Shown: positions 26,445 to 34,844 of the stretch, piece after piece
How positions within the stretch are numbered: the stretch's first letter is position 1
Layout: every line of letters begins with the position of its first letter
Position numbers and translations under genes: made by a program
Assembly: GCA_900548455.1 (NCBI GenBank)
Contig: URKQ01000009.1
Location: forward strand, 62,001-126,000
Direction: 5' to 3'
From: an uncultured Clostridium sp.
GTDB taxonomy: Bacteria; Bacillota; Clostridia; Clostridiales; Clostridiaceae
Length of the DNA: 64,000 bases
The notes under the pieces: generated by a model
The model's input: the letters and a program-made list of their open reading frames with translations, nothing else
Told to the model about the DNA's origin: nothing
Database searches by the model: none

Positions 26445-27983
26445 CTAATAAGCATTTTCATCTGCAATATCTTCAAGACTTGGATCTAATGGTTCTTCAC
26501 GTAAAACTGAACGCATATATCTATTTACTTCATCTCTCATATCTCTTCTTGATGCTTTTCTAGGATCCATAAGTGCATGGGTAACCCAAATTAAATGAAT
26601 TCCTCTTTCCCTGGCCTGTTCTTCAAATAATCCATGAAAACCTGCCATAGCCTTACAACCAATATGCTCATACATAACTACCATATCTGCATTAAAGTAC
26701 TCACAAAAACGCCACAAATCGTTAAGCCCAACTTCATAACCTCCGTTAGAACGATTGCGCATAGTCATTTTCCCATACAGATGAGCTAAATCATACATAG
26801 CTTGAGTTTTATCATCCGTACTAAGAATTTCTGTGGAAGTTAAACTAAGCATGTCTATTAAAGGTAATATGCCCCAACAGTTCTGAAGCCATAGAGGAAA
26901 AGCTGAATAATACTGAGCTTGAACACCCCAAAGTATTGCCCTATGCCTATGCTCTGGTGCACAAAGACATTTTTTGTTATACCCTTCCATCATATATTTA
27001 GTGATTTCGTTATCTGCTTCTAAAAATCGATCATCACGACCACCTGCCATTTGATAAGTAACACATCGATAAAGAGCCACATTATTGCCTATTACCTGAG
27101 GATATGCACTTCTAGACAGTTCCATCCATTCAAGAAACTGTTTGCTTTCTTCATTATAAACTTCAATGCTTTTAAAATAAGCATCCCAGTCAAAGGTTTC
27201 TCCAGTTTGCTTCTCTATAAATTTAATAGCATTTAGAATTTCCTGTGCTGCATAATCCTGAACCCCTTCTTCAGTGTGACGCATTGGTACTGCCACTTGA
27301 TGAGTAGGTATCTTAAACCTTCTGGCCTCCACACCATTTCCCATTAAACTTCCATCACAGGTAGTATTACATTGAACAGCACATTTTCCAATTATGGGAT
27401 AATCATCTTCTATTGCAACACCAGCCTCTGCTGAAGGCATGGGACATACATCATTAGGTATTCCATAGGATTCTGATGCATCCAAATAATGAAGTACACC
27501 CCTTTGACTCATGGTAGAACTTGTATATATGGGAGGTACTTCTATACATACCATTCGAAGATTAGGAAACCCATTCATTATTTGAGTCATCATATTTTCA
27601 TCAAAAACTACAATTTTATCACTGAGCTCTTTATCATTGCCTAACCTTGCATCCGCTTTAAAACAAGTACTTATAGTATCACACATATGCTCTACTACTA
27701 AGTCAAATTCAGTATGAGCTATTCTAAGTTGAGGCCCTCTTAAACCTTCTGTATGACGATCTAAAAAATCAGGAACTGCCAGATAATTAGCCATCCATCT
27801 ATATCTAAAGCACCCCTTTATATTAAGAGGTTTTACTATAAATCCTAGGAGTTGTTTCCATATAAATAGCCAGCGAGTATAGTCATACCATGTATCCTTT
27901 ATGCCACGCCATTCACGTCTTCTTCGAACTTTACCACCATTATATAACTTCCCAAGTTTTTCACTGCCCATTTCTTTACTCAC
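26445..27983 (-). CDS. 2-hydroxyacyl-CoA dehydratase/double-cubane-type subunit (HgdA-like)
   Basis: A 512-residue Fe-S subunit of the 2-hydroxyacyl-CoA dehydratase D superfamily. Candidate cluster cysteines stand in IPNDVCPMPSAEAG (near residue 178) and YEHIGCKAMAGFHG (near 450), with others at GKCAVQCNTTCDG. The family holds either [4Fe-4S] clusters that bind CoA esters or a [8Fe-9S] double cubane that reduces small molecules. It overlaps the preceding subunit by 8 bases (GTG at 27983 inside the upstream stop region) and uses GGGGGG as ribosome-binding site. No CoA-transferase, acyl-CoA dehydrogenase or hydroxyacid dehydrogenase accompanies it, so the substrate is open. Confidence 0.85.
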   Translation of the reverse strand: MSKEMGSEKLGKLYNGGKVRRRREWRGIKDTWYDYTRWLFIWKQLLGFIVKPLNIKGCFRYRWMANYLAVPDFLDRHTEGLRGPQLRIAHTEFDLVVEHMCDTISTCFKADARLGNDKELSDKIVVFDENMMTQIMNGFPNLRMVCIEVPPIYTSSTMSQRGVLHYLDASESYGIPNDVCPMPSAEAGVAIEDDYPIIGKCAVQCNTTCDGSLMGNGVEARRFKIPTHQVAVPMRHTEEGVQDYAAQEILNAIKFIEKQTGETFDWDAYFKSIEVYNEESKQFLEWMELSRSAYPQVIGNNVALYRCVTYQMAGGRDDRFLEADNEITKYMMEGYNKKCLCAPEHRHRAILWGVQAQYYSAFPLWLQNCWGILPLIDMLSLTSTEILSTDDKTQAMYDLAHLYGKMTMRNRSNGGYEVGLNDLWRFCEYFNADMVVMYEHIGCKAMAGFHGLFEEQARERGIHLIWVTHALMDPRKASRRDMRDEVNRYMRSVLREEPLDPSLEDIADENAY

Positions 27984-29172
27984 GGGATTCCCCCCTTTGA
28001 ATTTTCTTTATTTCAATACTTTCTACAAAAGCTTGGACACGTGTTCGTATTTGACCTGAAGCTCCAACTACATAAGGTCTATCTATAGAAAGAACAGGAT
28101 ATCCATATTCTTCTCGCATTATATAACTACCTGATGCCCGTTCATATCCCCAATAATCACAGAATTTTATTTGTTCAAAGATAATACCATCTGCATTAAA
28201 TTCCTTTGCTAAATTATCGATATAGTCCTTTCTTTCGTTAATTTTTGCTGTATTCATATATCTTGGACATTGACCACCATACATATAATATCTACAAACT
28301 TGAGTCAAGGCATCTTCCTCATCATTTAATATGATTTCTTGTCGCCCAGGAAAAGATCCAAAACAAAATCTATCTGCTACAACAAGTGCCCCTGATTCCT
28401 CAACTAACTTTATAAAATCTGGATCATCAATTTCTGAACCAACCATAACTACCTTAGCTCTATATTTATTTTTTTCATCAGGTGTACGAGTTTTTAAATC
28501 TTCAAGGACTTCATAAAGTTTATCTACTATTAAATTCTTTGGGGCACAATAAGTAGCTGTTGTAAGTACTGCAAATTCATACCCTGTAATAACAGGATTC
28601 TCAAGTTTTCTATACTCACCAATTTCAGTGATTAATCTAGAAATTTCATTATGCTGCTGAACGGCCTTTCTTATTGCTTCATCAGAAATATCAATTTCAT
28701 AAACTTCTTTAAGGGGATTTAATACTTTCAATTTCATTTGATTAACATAATGATTTAATCCATTTTCATCTGCCTTCATTGGAACATCTGCGTGAGTTAT
28801 AAAAAACTTATCTTTATCACAGAGCTTTAAAAGTTCAATATTCTCAACGCATCGATTCATCTGAGAACAAGCATCAGGAGCTAATATACAATCTAAGAAC
28901 TTATATCCCCCCTCCATAGCACGTTCAAGCATGGCTCTGCAATATTCACATAACATACTGGTTAAATAATATGTGCCTATTTCCATCGAACTAGTACGAG
29001 GTGCCCTTAATCTTACAGTAAAACATCCTGGTAAACTAAGCAGTACTTCTGGAATAAAACTACAAACATTTCCCACTGCTACTAATCCATCAGCTAGAGC
29101 TTTACGAACGAGTTCATTATTGTCTTCTTGAAGCAAATTTTCAAAATAGAATAAATGCCTTAAATCCCTCAT
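27976..29172 (-). CDS. 2-hydroxyacyl-CoA dehydratase/double-cubane-type subunit (HgdB-like)
   Basis: A 398-residue partner subunit of the same superfamily, first gene of the minus-strand operon. Conserved cysteine settings: ILAPDACSQMNRC near residue 100, DRFCFGSFPGR near 270, GGQCPRYMNT near 300 and FEQIKFCDYWGYERA near 335; the last is the strongest match to HgdB-type subunits. It should form a heterodimer with the 26445-27983 product and be reduced by the activator. ATG at 29172. The promoter must lie in the 256-base gap shared with the divergent CWB2 gene. The region resembles double-cubane proteins as much as amino-acid fermentation enzymes. Confidence 0.85.
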   Translation of the reverse strand: MRDLRHLFYFENLLQEDNNELVRKALADGLVAVGNVCSFIPEVLLSLPGCFTVRLRAPRTSSMEIGTYYLTSMLCEYCRAMLERAMEGGYKFLDCILAPDACSQMNRCVENIELLKLCDKDKFFITHADVPMKADENGLNHYVNQMKLKVLNPLKEVYEIDISDEAIRKAVQQHNEISRLITEIGEYRKLENPVITGYEFAVLTTATYCAPKNLIVDKLYEVLEDLKTRTPDEKNKYRAKVVMVGSEIDDPDFIKLVEESGALVVADRFCFGSFPGRQEIILNDEEDALTQVCRYYMYGGQCPRYMNTAKINERKDYIDNLAKEFNADGIIFEQIKFCDYWGYERASGSYIMREEYGYPVLSIDRPYVVGASGQIRTRVQAFVESIEIKKIQRGESRE

Positions 29173-29428
29173 CTTTATTCACCTTTCCCCTTCCATATAT
29201 TTAAAGTTCTACTATAAATATAAGAGTTTTTTTAACAATTATTACTTAAAATCAAAGTTTGTGCTTCAATTTATTAAATTGCTATATGTATAAATCTTAT
29301 TTCTTTATCTTGACTTATAATTTCAAATAACTTTACCACTCTAGATATTTTTTTATACTATGTTATACTTATATAAACAATATTGTTAAAAACAGTATAT
29401 TAAAGAATTATAAAGGAGGATAAGAAAT

Positions 29429-30775
29429 TTGAAGAATTTTAAAAAGTTTATATTGCCTTGTTTATTATTAGCAGCCACATTCATATATTGTCCTAAAGTT
29501 TTTGCTGATGATTATATGAGGCTTTCTGGAGAAAACAGATATTCAACGTCAATGGCTATTTCTAGCATGTTTGATAAAGCAGAAACAGCCATTATTGTTA
29601 CTGGGGACACATATCCAGATGCACTTGCATCTACACCCCTTGCAGCTAAGTATAAAGCTCCGGTAATTTTAACATCATCCAATGTGTTAGTAGAAGAAGC
29701 AAAGTGGGAGCTTAAAAGACTCCAAGTAAAAAATGTTATAATTGTTGGGGGAGAAGCCGCAATTTCTAAGTCTGTGAGTGAGCAGATACAGTCTTTAGGT
29801 ATAAACGTTGAAAGAATAGCCGGTACGGACAGATATTCAACAGCTTTAAAGGTTGCACAAACTGTGGGAACTGAAAATGGTGTATTTGTTGCAACTGGAA
29901 CAGGTTTTGCAGATGCCTTAAGCGTTGGTCCTATAGCAGGAAAACTTCAGATACCTATTATCTTAATTAATAATGACTCCATGTCAAAGGAGGTAGCACA
30001 ACTTTTAAGTTTATCTCCAAAATCTTATGTTATAGGTGGAACCAGTGCAATTTCAAACTCTATGCTAAAATATATAGCTAATAGTGAAAGAATAAGTGGT
30101 GCTGATAGATACCTTACAAACCAGGCTTTAATTAATAGGTTTAAATCAGTTATAGATTTTTCAAAAGCCTATCTAGCAACTGGTGCAAATTTCCCAGATG
30201 CTTTATCCGGAGGAGCTCTTGCAGCTTTAAATGGAAATCCTGTAATGTTAACTGATAATGGTAAGGAAGCTACCGTAAAGGAAATTATTAATAGCAACTC
30301 CATAAAAGAAGTAATTGTCCTTGGAGGAGAGACTGTTGTTAGCCCTATTACTGTTCTTAAAATTATGGGTAAAGCCACTGTTGAACTTAATGAACTTCCA
30401 TTAAGTTATGACATCAACTATATTTCAATTGTTGATAGAAGAATACTTCAAGGGTCTTATACTAATAATTCAAACTATGCAATAAAGGATTATACAGTAA
30501 AACTAAAATCTAAAAAGGATAATAATATCATTTATCTTGAAAGTAACGAAACTGTTTTACCAGGAGAAAAGTCACCACTATTTGAAACCATTAATGACTT
30601 TTATGGAAATATTCAGGATTTACAGATTATGAATTATAGCTATACTATTGTCAATGAGGATAATTCTTTAACAAAGTTTTATTATGATGATAGCTTGAAT
30701 ACTTACTCAGCTTTTTCCTACATTGATGAGACTAGTATACAAAATCCTAATATAAAAATTGAACAAGTGCCTTAA
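29429..30775 (+). CDS. CWB2 cell-wall-anchored surface protein, cut short by an in-frame TAA
   Basis: Begins with a signal peptide (KNFKKFILPCLLLAATFIYC, cut after VFA near residue 26) and three cell-wall-binding repeat 2 units (residues about 30-320; each starts with a RYSTS/DRYSTA/DRYLTN-type motif and contains a PDALAS/ADALSV/PDALSG motif). These bind secondary wall polymers in clostridial Cwp proteins. A further domain follows from about 335. The frame stops at TAA 30773-30775 but continues in the same frame to 31093, and the continuation is a second copy of that last domain. The start is a TTG at 29429 behind AAAGGAGG. Confidence 0.85.
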   Translation: MKNFKKFILPCLLLAATFIYCPKVFADDYMRLSGENRYSTSMAISSMFDKAETAIIVTGDTYPDALASTPLAAKYKAPVILTSSNVLVEEAKWELKRLQVKNVIIVGGEAAISKSVSEQIQSLGINVERIAGTDRYSTALKVAQTVGTENGVFVATGTGFADALSVGPIAGKLQIPIILINNDSMSKEVAQLLSLSPKSYVIGGTSAISNSMLKYIANSERISGADRYLTNQALINRFKSVIDFSKAYLATGANFPDALSGGALAALNGNPVMLTDNGKEATVKEIINSNSIKEVIVLGGETVVSPITVLKIMGKATVELNELPLSYDINYISIVDRRILQGSYTNNSNYAIKDYTVKLKSKKDNNIIYLESNETVLPGEKSPLFETINDFYGNIQDLQIMNYSYTIVNEDNSLTKFYYDDSLNTYSAFSYIDETSIQNPNIKIEQVP

Positions 30776-31093
30776 TCGTTTAAAGTTAGACCATACGGTG
30801 ATGGCGGTGCAGAAATAAATGTATCCTTTAATAATAACTCTAAATACACTATAACTTCTCACAGTGTTAAAGTCCTTATGAAGGACAGTAATAGACCTGC
30901 TGAATTTTATTGGAATGGAAATGTAAAACCAGGTGGAAGTGTAAATTATGATCCATATTCCCTTGGAACATGGTTTAAATGTTCAAATAATTTCCAAGTA
31001 TTAAAGTATACAATTGGGTATATAGATGAAAACGGAAAAAACTGTTACATTCAATATGACACAAAACTAAAAGAATATACAAAAATTTATTAA
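30776..31093 (+). pseudogene. Cut-off C-terminal domain of the CWB2 surface protein
   Basis: In frame with the gene at 29429-30775 and separated from it by a single TAA. Read through, it gives a domain (NNSKYTITSHSVKVLMKD ... YTIGYIDENGKNCYIQYDTKLKEY) that parallels the preceding one (NNSNYAIKDYTVKLKSKKD ... YSYTIVNEDNSLTKFYYDDSLNTY), so the ancestral protein ended in two tandem copies. An internal ATG at 30878 has no real ribosome-binding site. Most likely lost by a nonsense mutation, or a sequencing error. Confidence 0.75.
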
Positions 31094-31115
31094 TAAAAGG
31101 CTATATTGATTATTA

Positions 31116-31163
31116 TAAAAAGCCAAAAAGTTACAAATAAAACTTGTTAACTTTTTGGCTTTA
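31116..31163. terminator. Terminator after the CWB2 locus
   Basis: Perfect 15-bp arms AAAGCCAAAAAGTTA and TAACTTTTTGGCTTT (31118-31132 and 31148-31162), just after the last domain of the broken surface protein. Confidence 0.75.
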
Positions 31164-31187
31164 AAAATTATACGATTCTCAGCTGAA

Positions 31188-31476
31188 AGCAGTAGTGCAT
31201 ATATGGTGGTAGCAAAGTTAGCTTATAAACAATTAAAGAGATTCCCTTAGGAATCTCTACCTTACGTAACGTTTCTCTCGTTACAATTCTTGTATTAGAT
31301 AAACTTTGTCACTACCAGATGTACCACTACAAGTGAACTATCTACAGGACCGCTCGGAACTTCATATAACTTATAAAACTTAATTATTAGTTTCTTAATA
31401 CTAATACATAGACATCATATGAAGGTCCGCAGCCCGTGAACAGTAGTGCGTACATGGTAGTAGCAAAGTTAGCTTA
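31188..31476. repeat. Direct/inverted repeat element of unknown type
   Basis: Three related blocks of about 38 bp. Two are direct copies, 31190-31228 and 31441-31476, each AGTAGTGC..TA.ATGG then TAGCAAAGTTAGCTTAT. A third, at 31294-31335, is an inverted copy (GATAAACTTTG, ACTACC, GTACCACTAC). The inverted and right-hand copies are arms of a longer imperfect palindrome that continues through ACCGCTCGGAACTTCATAT and ATATGAAGGTCCGC. Smaller hairpins (AGAGATTCC/GGAATCTCT and GTAACG/CGTTAC) fill the left half. The right copy overlaps the stop of the next gene. It matches no riboswitch, CRISPR or IS end known to me. Confidence 0.6.
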
Positions 31477-32218
31477 TCCTAGCACTAGCTATTAATGATT
31501 TAAATATATTATTTTGTACATCAAATCTTCCTATCAAAGTTTCTGGATGCCATTGTACTCCTAGCGTCATAGCTTGTCTATCAGAATACTCAATTGCCTC
31601 TATTATACCTGTACTATCTTTTGCTACAGCTACAAGTCCCTTACCTAATTCTTTAATACATTGATGATGAAATGAATTTACAGTAATATTTTCCTCGCTA
31701 ATTATTTCAAATAATTTAGAATTAGTTAGGATATTTATGCTGTGACTTGCATCAAACATAGGGATACTTGATACATCATGATTTATCAAGTTGTCAGTTA
31801 GCATATCTTGATGAAGACTTCCTCCTAAAGCTACGTTTAATATTTGATGTCCTCTACATATGCCAAGAACAGGAATATCCGTATTTTTAAGTATGTATTT
31901 CATCAGTTCAATTTCTTGAACATCTCGGTTTGGTGTAATTTCACCAATTTCCCTAGTTGCCCTTTCATTATAATGTATAGGATTGATATCATTTCCACCT
32001 GAAAATACAATCCCATCTATTCGTTTAACAAGCTCTTTTAGTGTATCCTTTGATTCATATATAGGAACTATTACAGGGATTCCCCCTGCCTTCTCTACAG
32101 CATTAATATAATCTTGGGCAATAAGATTCCACTGTTGAAGCATGCCTCCAACATTACTTCTCATTCCAGTAGCATCATCATAAGAATAATTTGATGTAAT
32201 ACCTATTAGTGGTTTCAT
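31469..32218 (-). CDS. Gamma-glutamyl-GABA hydrolase-like class I glutamine amidotransferase (peptidase C26, PuuD-like)
   Basis: A 249-residue soluble enzyme. The nucleophile elbow GICRGHQILNVALGG (Cys near residue 117) and the catalytic His-Glu in QWHPET (near residue 222) complete the triad. Members hydrolyse gamma-glutamyl bonds, e.g. gamma-glutamyl-GABA in putrescine breakdown, but no other putrescine gene is near, so the substrate is uncertain. ATG at 32218 behind AAGGAGG. Its stop codon lies inside the right-hand copy of the repeat element, so that copy supplies the last codons and the 3' end of the transcript. Confidence 0.88.
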   Translation of the reverse strand: MKPLIGITSNYSYDDATGMRSNVGGMLQQWNLIAQDYINAVEKAGGIPVIVPIYESKDTLKELVKRIDGIVFSGGNDINPIHYNERATREIGEITPNRDVQEIELMKYILKNTDIPVLGICRGHQILNVALGGSLHQDMLTDNLINHDVSSIPMFDASHSINILTNSKLFEIISEENITVNSFHHQCIKELGKGLVAVAKDSTGIIEAIEYSDRQAMTLGVQWHPETLIGRFDVQNNIFKSLIASARIS

Positions 32219-32466
32219 AAAATCCTCCTTGTAAAAACATATGTGTAGTAATACTTCTTAAATTTCATAAATAATACATTTTTTAAATTTTATGTTTACA
32301 ATATTATATTATTACTTTCATGAAAAACAGTCAAATAACAAGAATATAGTCCTTAAATAAAATGCACATTTATTTTTTTCTTCATTGTGTTAAAATATAT
32401 TTATTGCAATTAGCAACCTACATTGTACTCATATATAATAAAATTCATACTGTAAGGAGAAGTGTT

Positions 32467-32862
32467 ATGCAAATTTCCAAATTTACTGATTATGCTTTTA
32501 GATCATTAATATATTTAGCTAGAAACCAAGATGAAATTGCTACAGTTGATAAACTTGCTAAAGAGCTTGAAGTTTCCCAACACCATATGAAAAAAGTTAT
32601 CTATAAATTAGCTAAAACAGATTATATAATTTCAACAAAAGGTAGAAATGGTGGAATAAAACTTGGTGTGGAACCAAGTAAAATAAATTTAGGTAAAGTT
32701 TTAATGGCTACAGAAGAGAATTTAAATTTAGTTGAATGCATGAATAGCCCTAAACTTTGCCCCCTTATGAACGATGGATGTAAACTTAAAGGAATTATAT
32801 CAAAGTCTTTAGAAAGCTTTGTTAACGAGTTATCACAATATACTTTAGATGATATTTTATAA
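32467..32862 (+). CDS. Rrf2 family transcriptional regulator, probably Fe-S (NsrR-like)
   Basis: 131 residues. The N-terminal winged helix (MQISKFTDYAFRSLIYLA, then KLAKELEVSQHHMKKVIYKL and a GGI wing) is typical of Rrf2 proteins. Three cysteines near residues 92-107, in ECMNSPKLCPLMNDGC, match the cluster-binding spacing of NsrR-like members, so it likely senses nitric oxide, oxygen or iron-sulfur status. The ATG at 32467 has AAGGAG seven bases upstream; the longer frame from 32362 is non-coding. Its targets are unknown; the redox-related rubrerythrin gene lies 2 kb away. Confidence 0.9.
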   Translation: MQISKFTDYAFRSLIYLARNQDEIATVDKLAKELEVSQHHMKKVIYKLAKTDYIISTKGRNGGIKLGVEPSKINLGKVLMATEENLNLVECMNSPKLCPLMNDGCKLKGIISKSLESFVNELSQYTLDDIL

Positions 32863-32868
32863 AAACAA

Positions 32869-32912
32869 AAATTGCACCACTTCATGTGTACCTAACATGA
32901 ATGGTGCAATTT
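32869..32912. terminator. Bidirectional terminator between Rrf2 and GNAT genes
   Basis: Arms AAATTGCACCACTTCATG and CATGAATGGTGCAATTT with one mismatch serve the two convergent genes on either side. Confidence 0.75.
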
Positions 32913-32934
32913 AACTTTCTTATTTTTACATATA

Positions 32935-33441
32935 TTATGCAACTTGTCTACAAAACTCATCTATACTAAGCAAATATTCTATTGAATTATCCATAATTCT
33001 TACTTGCTTAAATCCTAATCCTTTTGCTAAGTTTTGAGACCTTTTGTTATTCTTTTTTATTTTGATTATTACTTTTTTAGTTCTCATTTCAAAGAACGCT
33101 TCTTTTAACGCTTCTTTCACAGCTTGATGACCTATTCCTTTTCCCCAAAGGTTCTTTTCACCAACTGCAATAACCATCTCTAGAGCGTCACCTTTAGGAA
33201 TTAATCGAATAAATCCTAAAGTACCATACTCATTTTTTATTGTATAAAATCTACAGTTATTATTAAATAAATGTGTAAGTATTGGCATATTTACTCTATT
33301 TATAACATTAATTAAATTTTCCCTAGCGTTATAATCTTCATTTAAATAACCTACTATCTCCTCATCACCAAGCCAATCTAATATCCTTTCGGCATCTGAT
33401 CTATAAACTTCCTGACTCAGGACAACATTACTTATTTCCAC
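32935..33441 (-). CDS. GNAT family N-acetyltransferase
   Basis: About 168 residues. The acetyl-CoA site lies at residues about 100-120: MVIAVGEKNLWGKGIGHQA, containing the G-K-G-I-G loop; KNNKRSQNLAKGLGFKQV is the usual C-terminal part of the fold. Resembles RimJ/RimL-type acetyltransferases. Substrate unknown. The best start is a GTG at 33441, nine bases after AAGGAG; an in-frame ATG at 33477 has no site. Convergent with the Rrf2 gene across a shared terminator. Confidence 0.85.
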   Translation of the reverse strand: MEISNVVLSQEVYRSDAERILDWLGDEEIVGYLNEDYNARENLINVINRVNMPILTHLFNNNCRFYTIKNEYGTLGFIRLIPKGDALEMVIAVGEKNLWGKGIGHQAVKEALKEAFFEMRTKKVIIKIKKNNKRSQNLAKGLGFKQVRIMDNSIEYLLSIDEFCRQVA

Positions 33442-33761
33442 AAAGTACAACTCCTTAAACATATTTAATGTTTGCAAACATATTTAATTTCCGTACTAGT
33501 AACCATAACTATAATACTATAGACTTACAAATAAGTAAAAATGGATAAATAGCGTTAACAAAGTTTAACTCCTCTTTCTATGTCTTTTCTTTATTTCCTA
33601 TCATTTTCTTTATTAGTTTATATTTACCATTTTTAGTATTTAAATACCACGTAAAGTTATTTTAAGTATTTTAATGTAATTAAGTTGTAAAAAATTCCTT
33701 AATCAATCTATTTCAATTCTTACTAATTGGAATAATATATTAGTAAAGATAGGTGAATAAA
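33442..33761. other. Intergenic region between divergent genes
   Basis: About 320 AT-rich bases between the divergent GNAT and membrane-protein genes, so it must contain both promoters. Beside the start of the plus-strand gene is an inverted repeat TTACTAAT/ATTAGTAA (33720-33727, 33739-33746), which could be an operator. I see nothing else. Confidence 0.4.
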
Positions 33762-34727
33762 ATGAAAAAAATAAAAAAGTATTCTATTTTCTTTTTATGT
33801 ATTATTACTTTATTTATTTTAATTATTAATATATTTATTATATTTTCTCATAATTCCTTGTCTTCAAAAGTTGAAAATTTAAATGAAACTAAAGCTAAAA
33901 TTACTGCATTAGATAATTTCAAAACCATTATAGTTAATCTAGGACATTCTCAAAAATTTTATCTACTATCATTAGATGGTAATTACAAAGTTAAATATGA
34001 CAGCTGTTTAAGTGATGCTTATGATTCTTTAAATGATTTGTCTAAAAATAAATTTATAAGTGATTCTTACAAAGATACCCTCATAAATATGTTAAAAGAA
34101 TATGATGATATAAATAATAAATTACTGGTAGATAAAATTGAACTTCCTTTAAATGATGAAATGAAACTAAATCTTTCAAAGTCAAATGAACTTCAAATAA
34201 ACTTAATGCACAGTGTTGCTAACGCTATAGCTACTAATAGAGACGATACTAGCCAAAATCAACTATCAATAGCCGATTCAATTACAAATCAAAAAAAATT
34301 CATTCAGGGCTTAAGTAGCATAATTACTGTTATTATGGGTGGTCCATTTCTTCATATATTAAAAAAATATAAAAATGGTGAAATTAAAATTGATGATATT
34401 ATTACAACTTTAGATAAAGAAAAAATACGAATTGACAACTATAATAATATATTAACTTTTGCCTCAGTATTAAATAATCATAACAAAGAAATGAAGAAAC
34501 AATGGTCTGAAGTTAAGGATAAAGTTGAGATTCTTCAAGCATCTATAACTGAACTTAAAACTAAAGCTGTTAATGCCAATATATCTCCTTTTTCAGATTT
34601 TAGCTCAGAAGTACAAGCTATGGAAATTCAACTTTTAGAAATAAAACTTTTAGTTAAACAATTGCCTGACTACCATCAGTTTATTATAAGCCTTACTGAT
34701 AGTTTAATTTCAAATGATAAGAATTAA
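33762..34727 (+). CDS. Membrane protein with extracytoplasmic helical (chemoreceptor-like) domain, unknown function
   Basis: About 321 residues. A first membrane helix at residues about 7-28 (SIFFLCIITLFILIINIFIIF) is followed by about 150 residues of helical, charged sequence, then a weaker hydrophobic segment (GLSSIITVIMGGPFLHIL, about 185-203) and a helical tail. The order resembles the sensory part of methyl-accepting proteins or histidine kinases but there is no HAMP, signalling hairpin or kinase domain. ATG at 33762 behind AGGTGA; a GTG nine bases earlier overlaps that site. I do not recognise the family. Confidence 0.6.
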   Translation: MKKIKKYSIFFLCIITLFILIINIFIIFSHNSLSSKVENLNETKAKITALDNFKTIIVNLGHSQKFYLLSLDGNYKVKYDSCLSDAYDSLNDLSKNKFISDSYKDTLINMLKEYDDINNKLLVDKIELPLNDEMKLNLSKSNELQINLMHSVANAIATNRDDTSQNQLSIADSITNQKKFIQGLSSIITVIMGGPFLHILKKYKNGEIKIDDIITTLDKEKIRIDNYNNILTFASVLNNHNKEMKKQWSEVKDKVEILQASITELKTKAVNANISPFSDFSSEVQAMEIQLLEIKLLVKQLPDYHQFIISLTDSLISNDKN

Positions 34728-34844
34728 TTGCTAAATCTTTAATGTAATATGATACATTAAAAATATATATGTTGGTTATTATAAATAAGAATTATAAAAA
34801 CTAATGAAATAAATTTAGTAGTTAAGAAGAAAGGAATAATTGTT

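Noticed and set aside
30773..30775. Programmed readthrough of TAA in the CWB2 gene
   Set aside because: TAA is the tightest stop, the context TAATCG is not a known readthrough signal, and a simple nonsense mutation explains the data.
31188..31260. T-box leader, suggested by ATGGTGGTAGCA resembling the GGGTGGTACCGCG core
   Set aside because: The block occurs three times, once inverted, without the specifier stem or antiterminator, and no aminoacyl-tRNA synthetase or amino-acid gene lies downstream on that strand.
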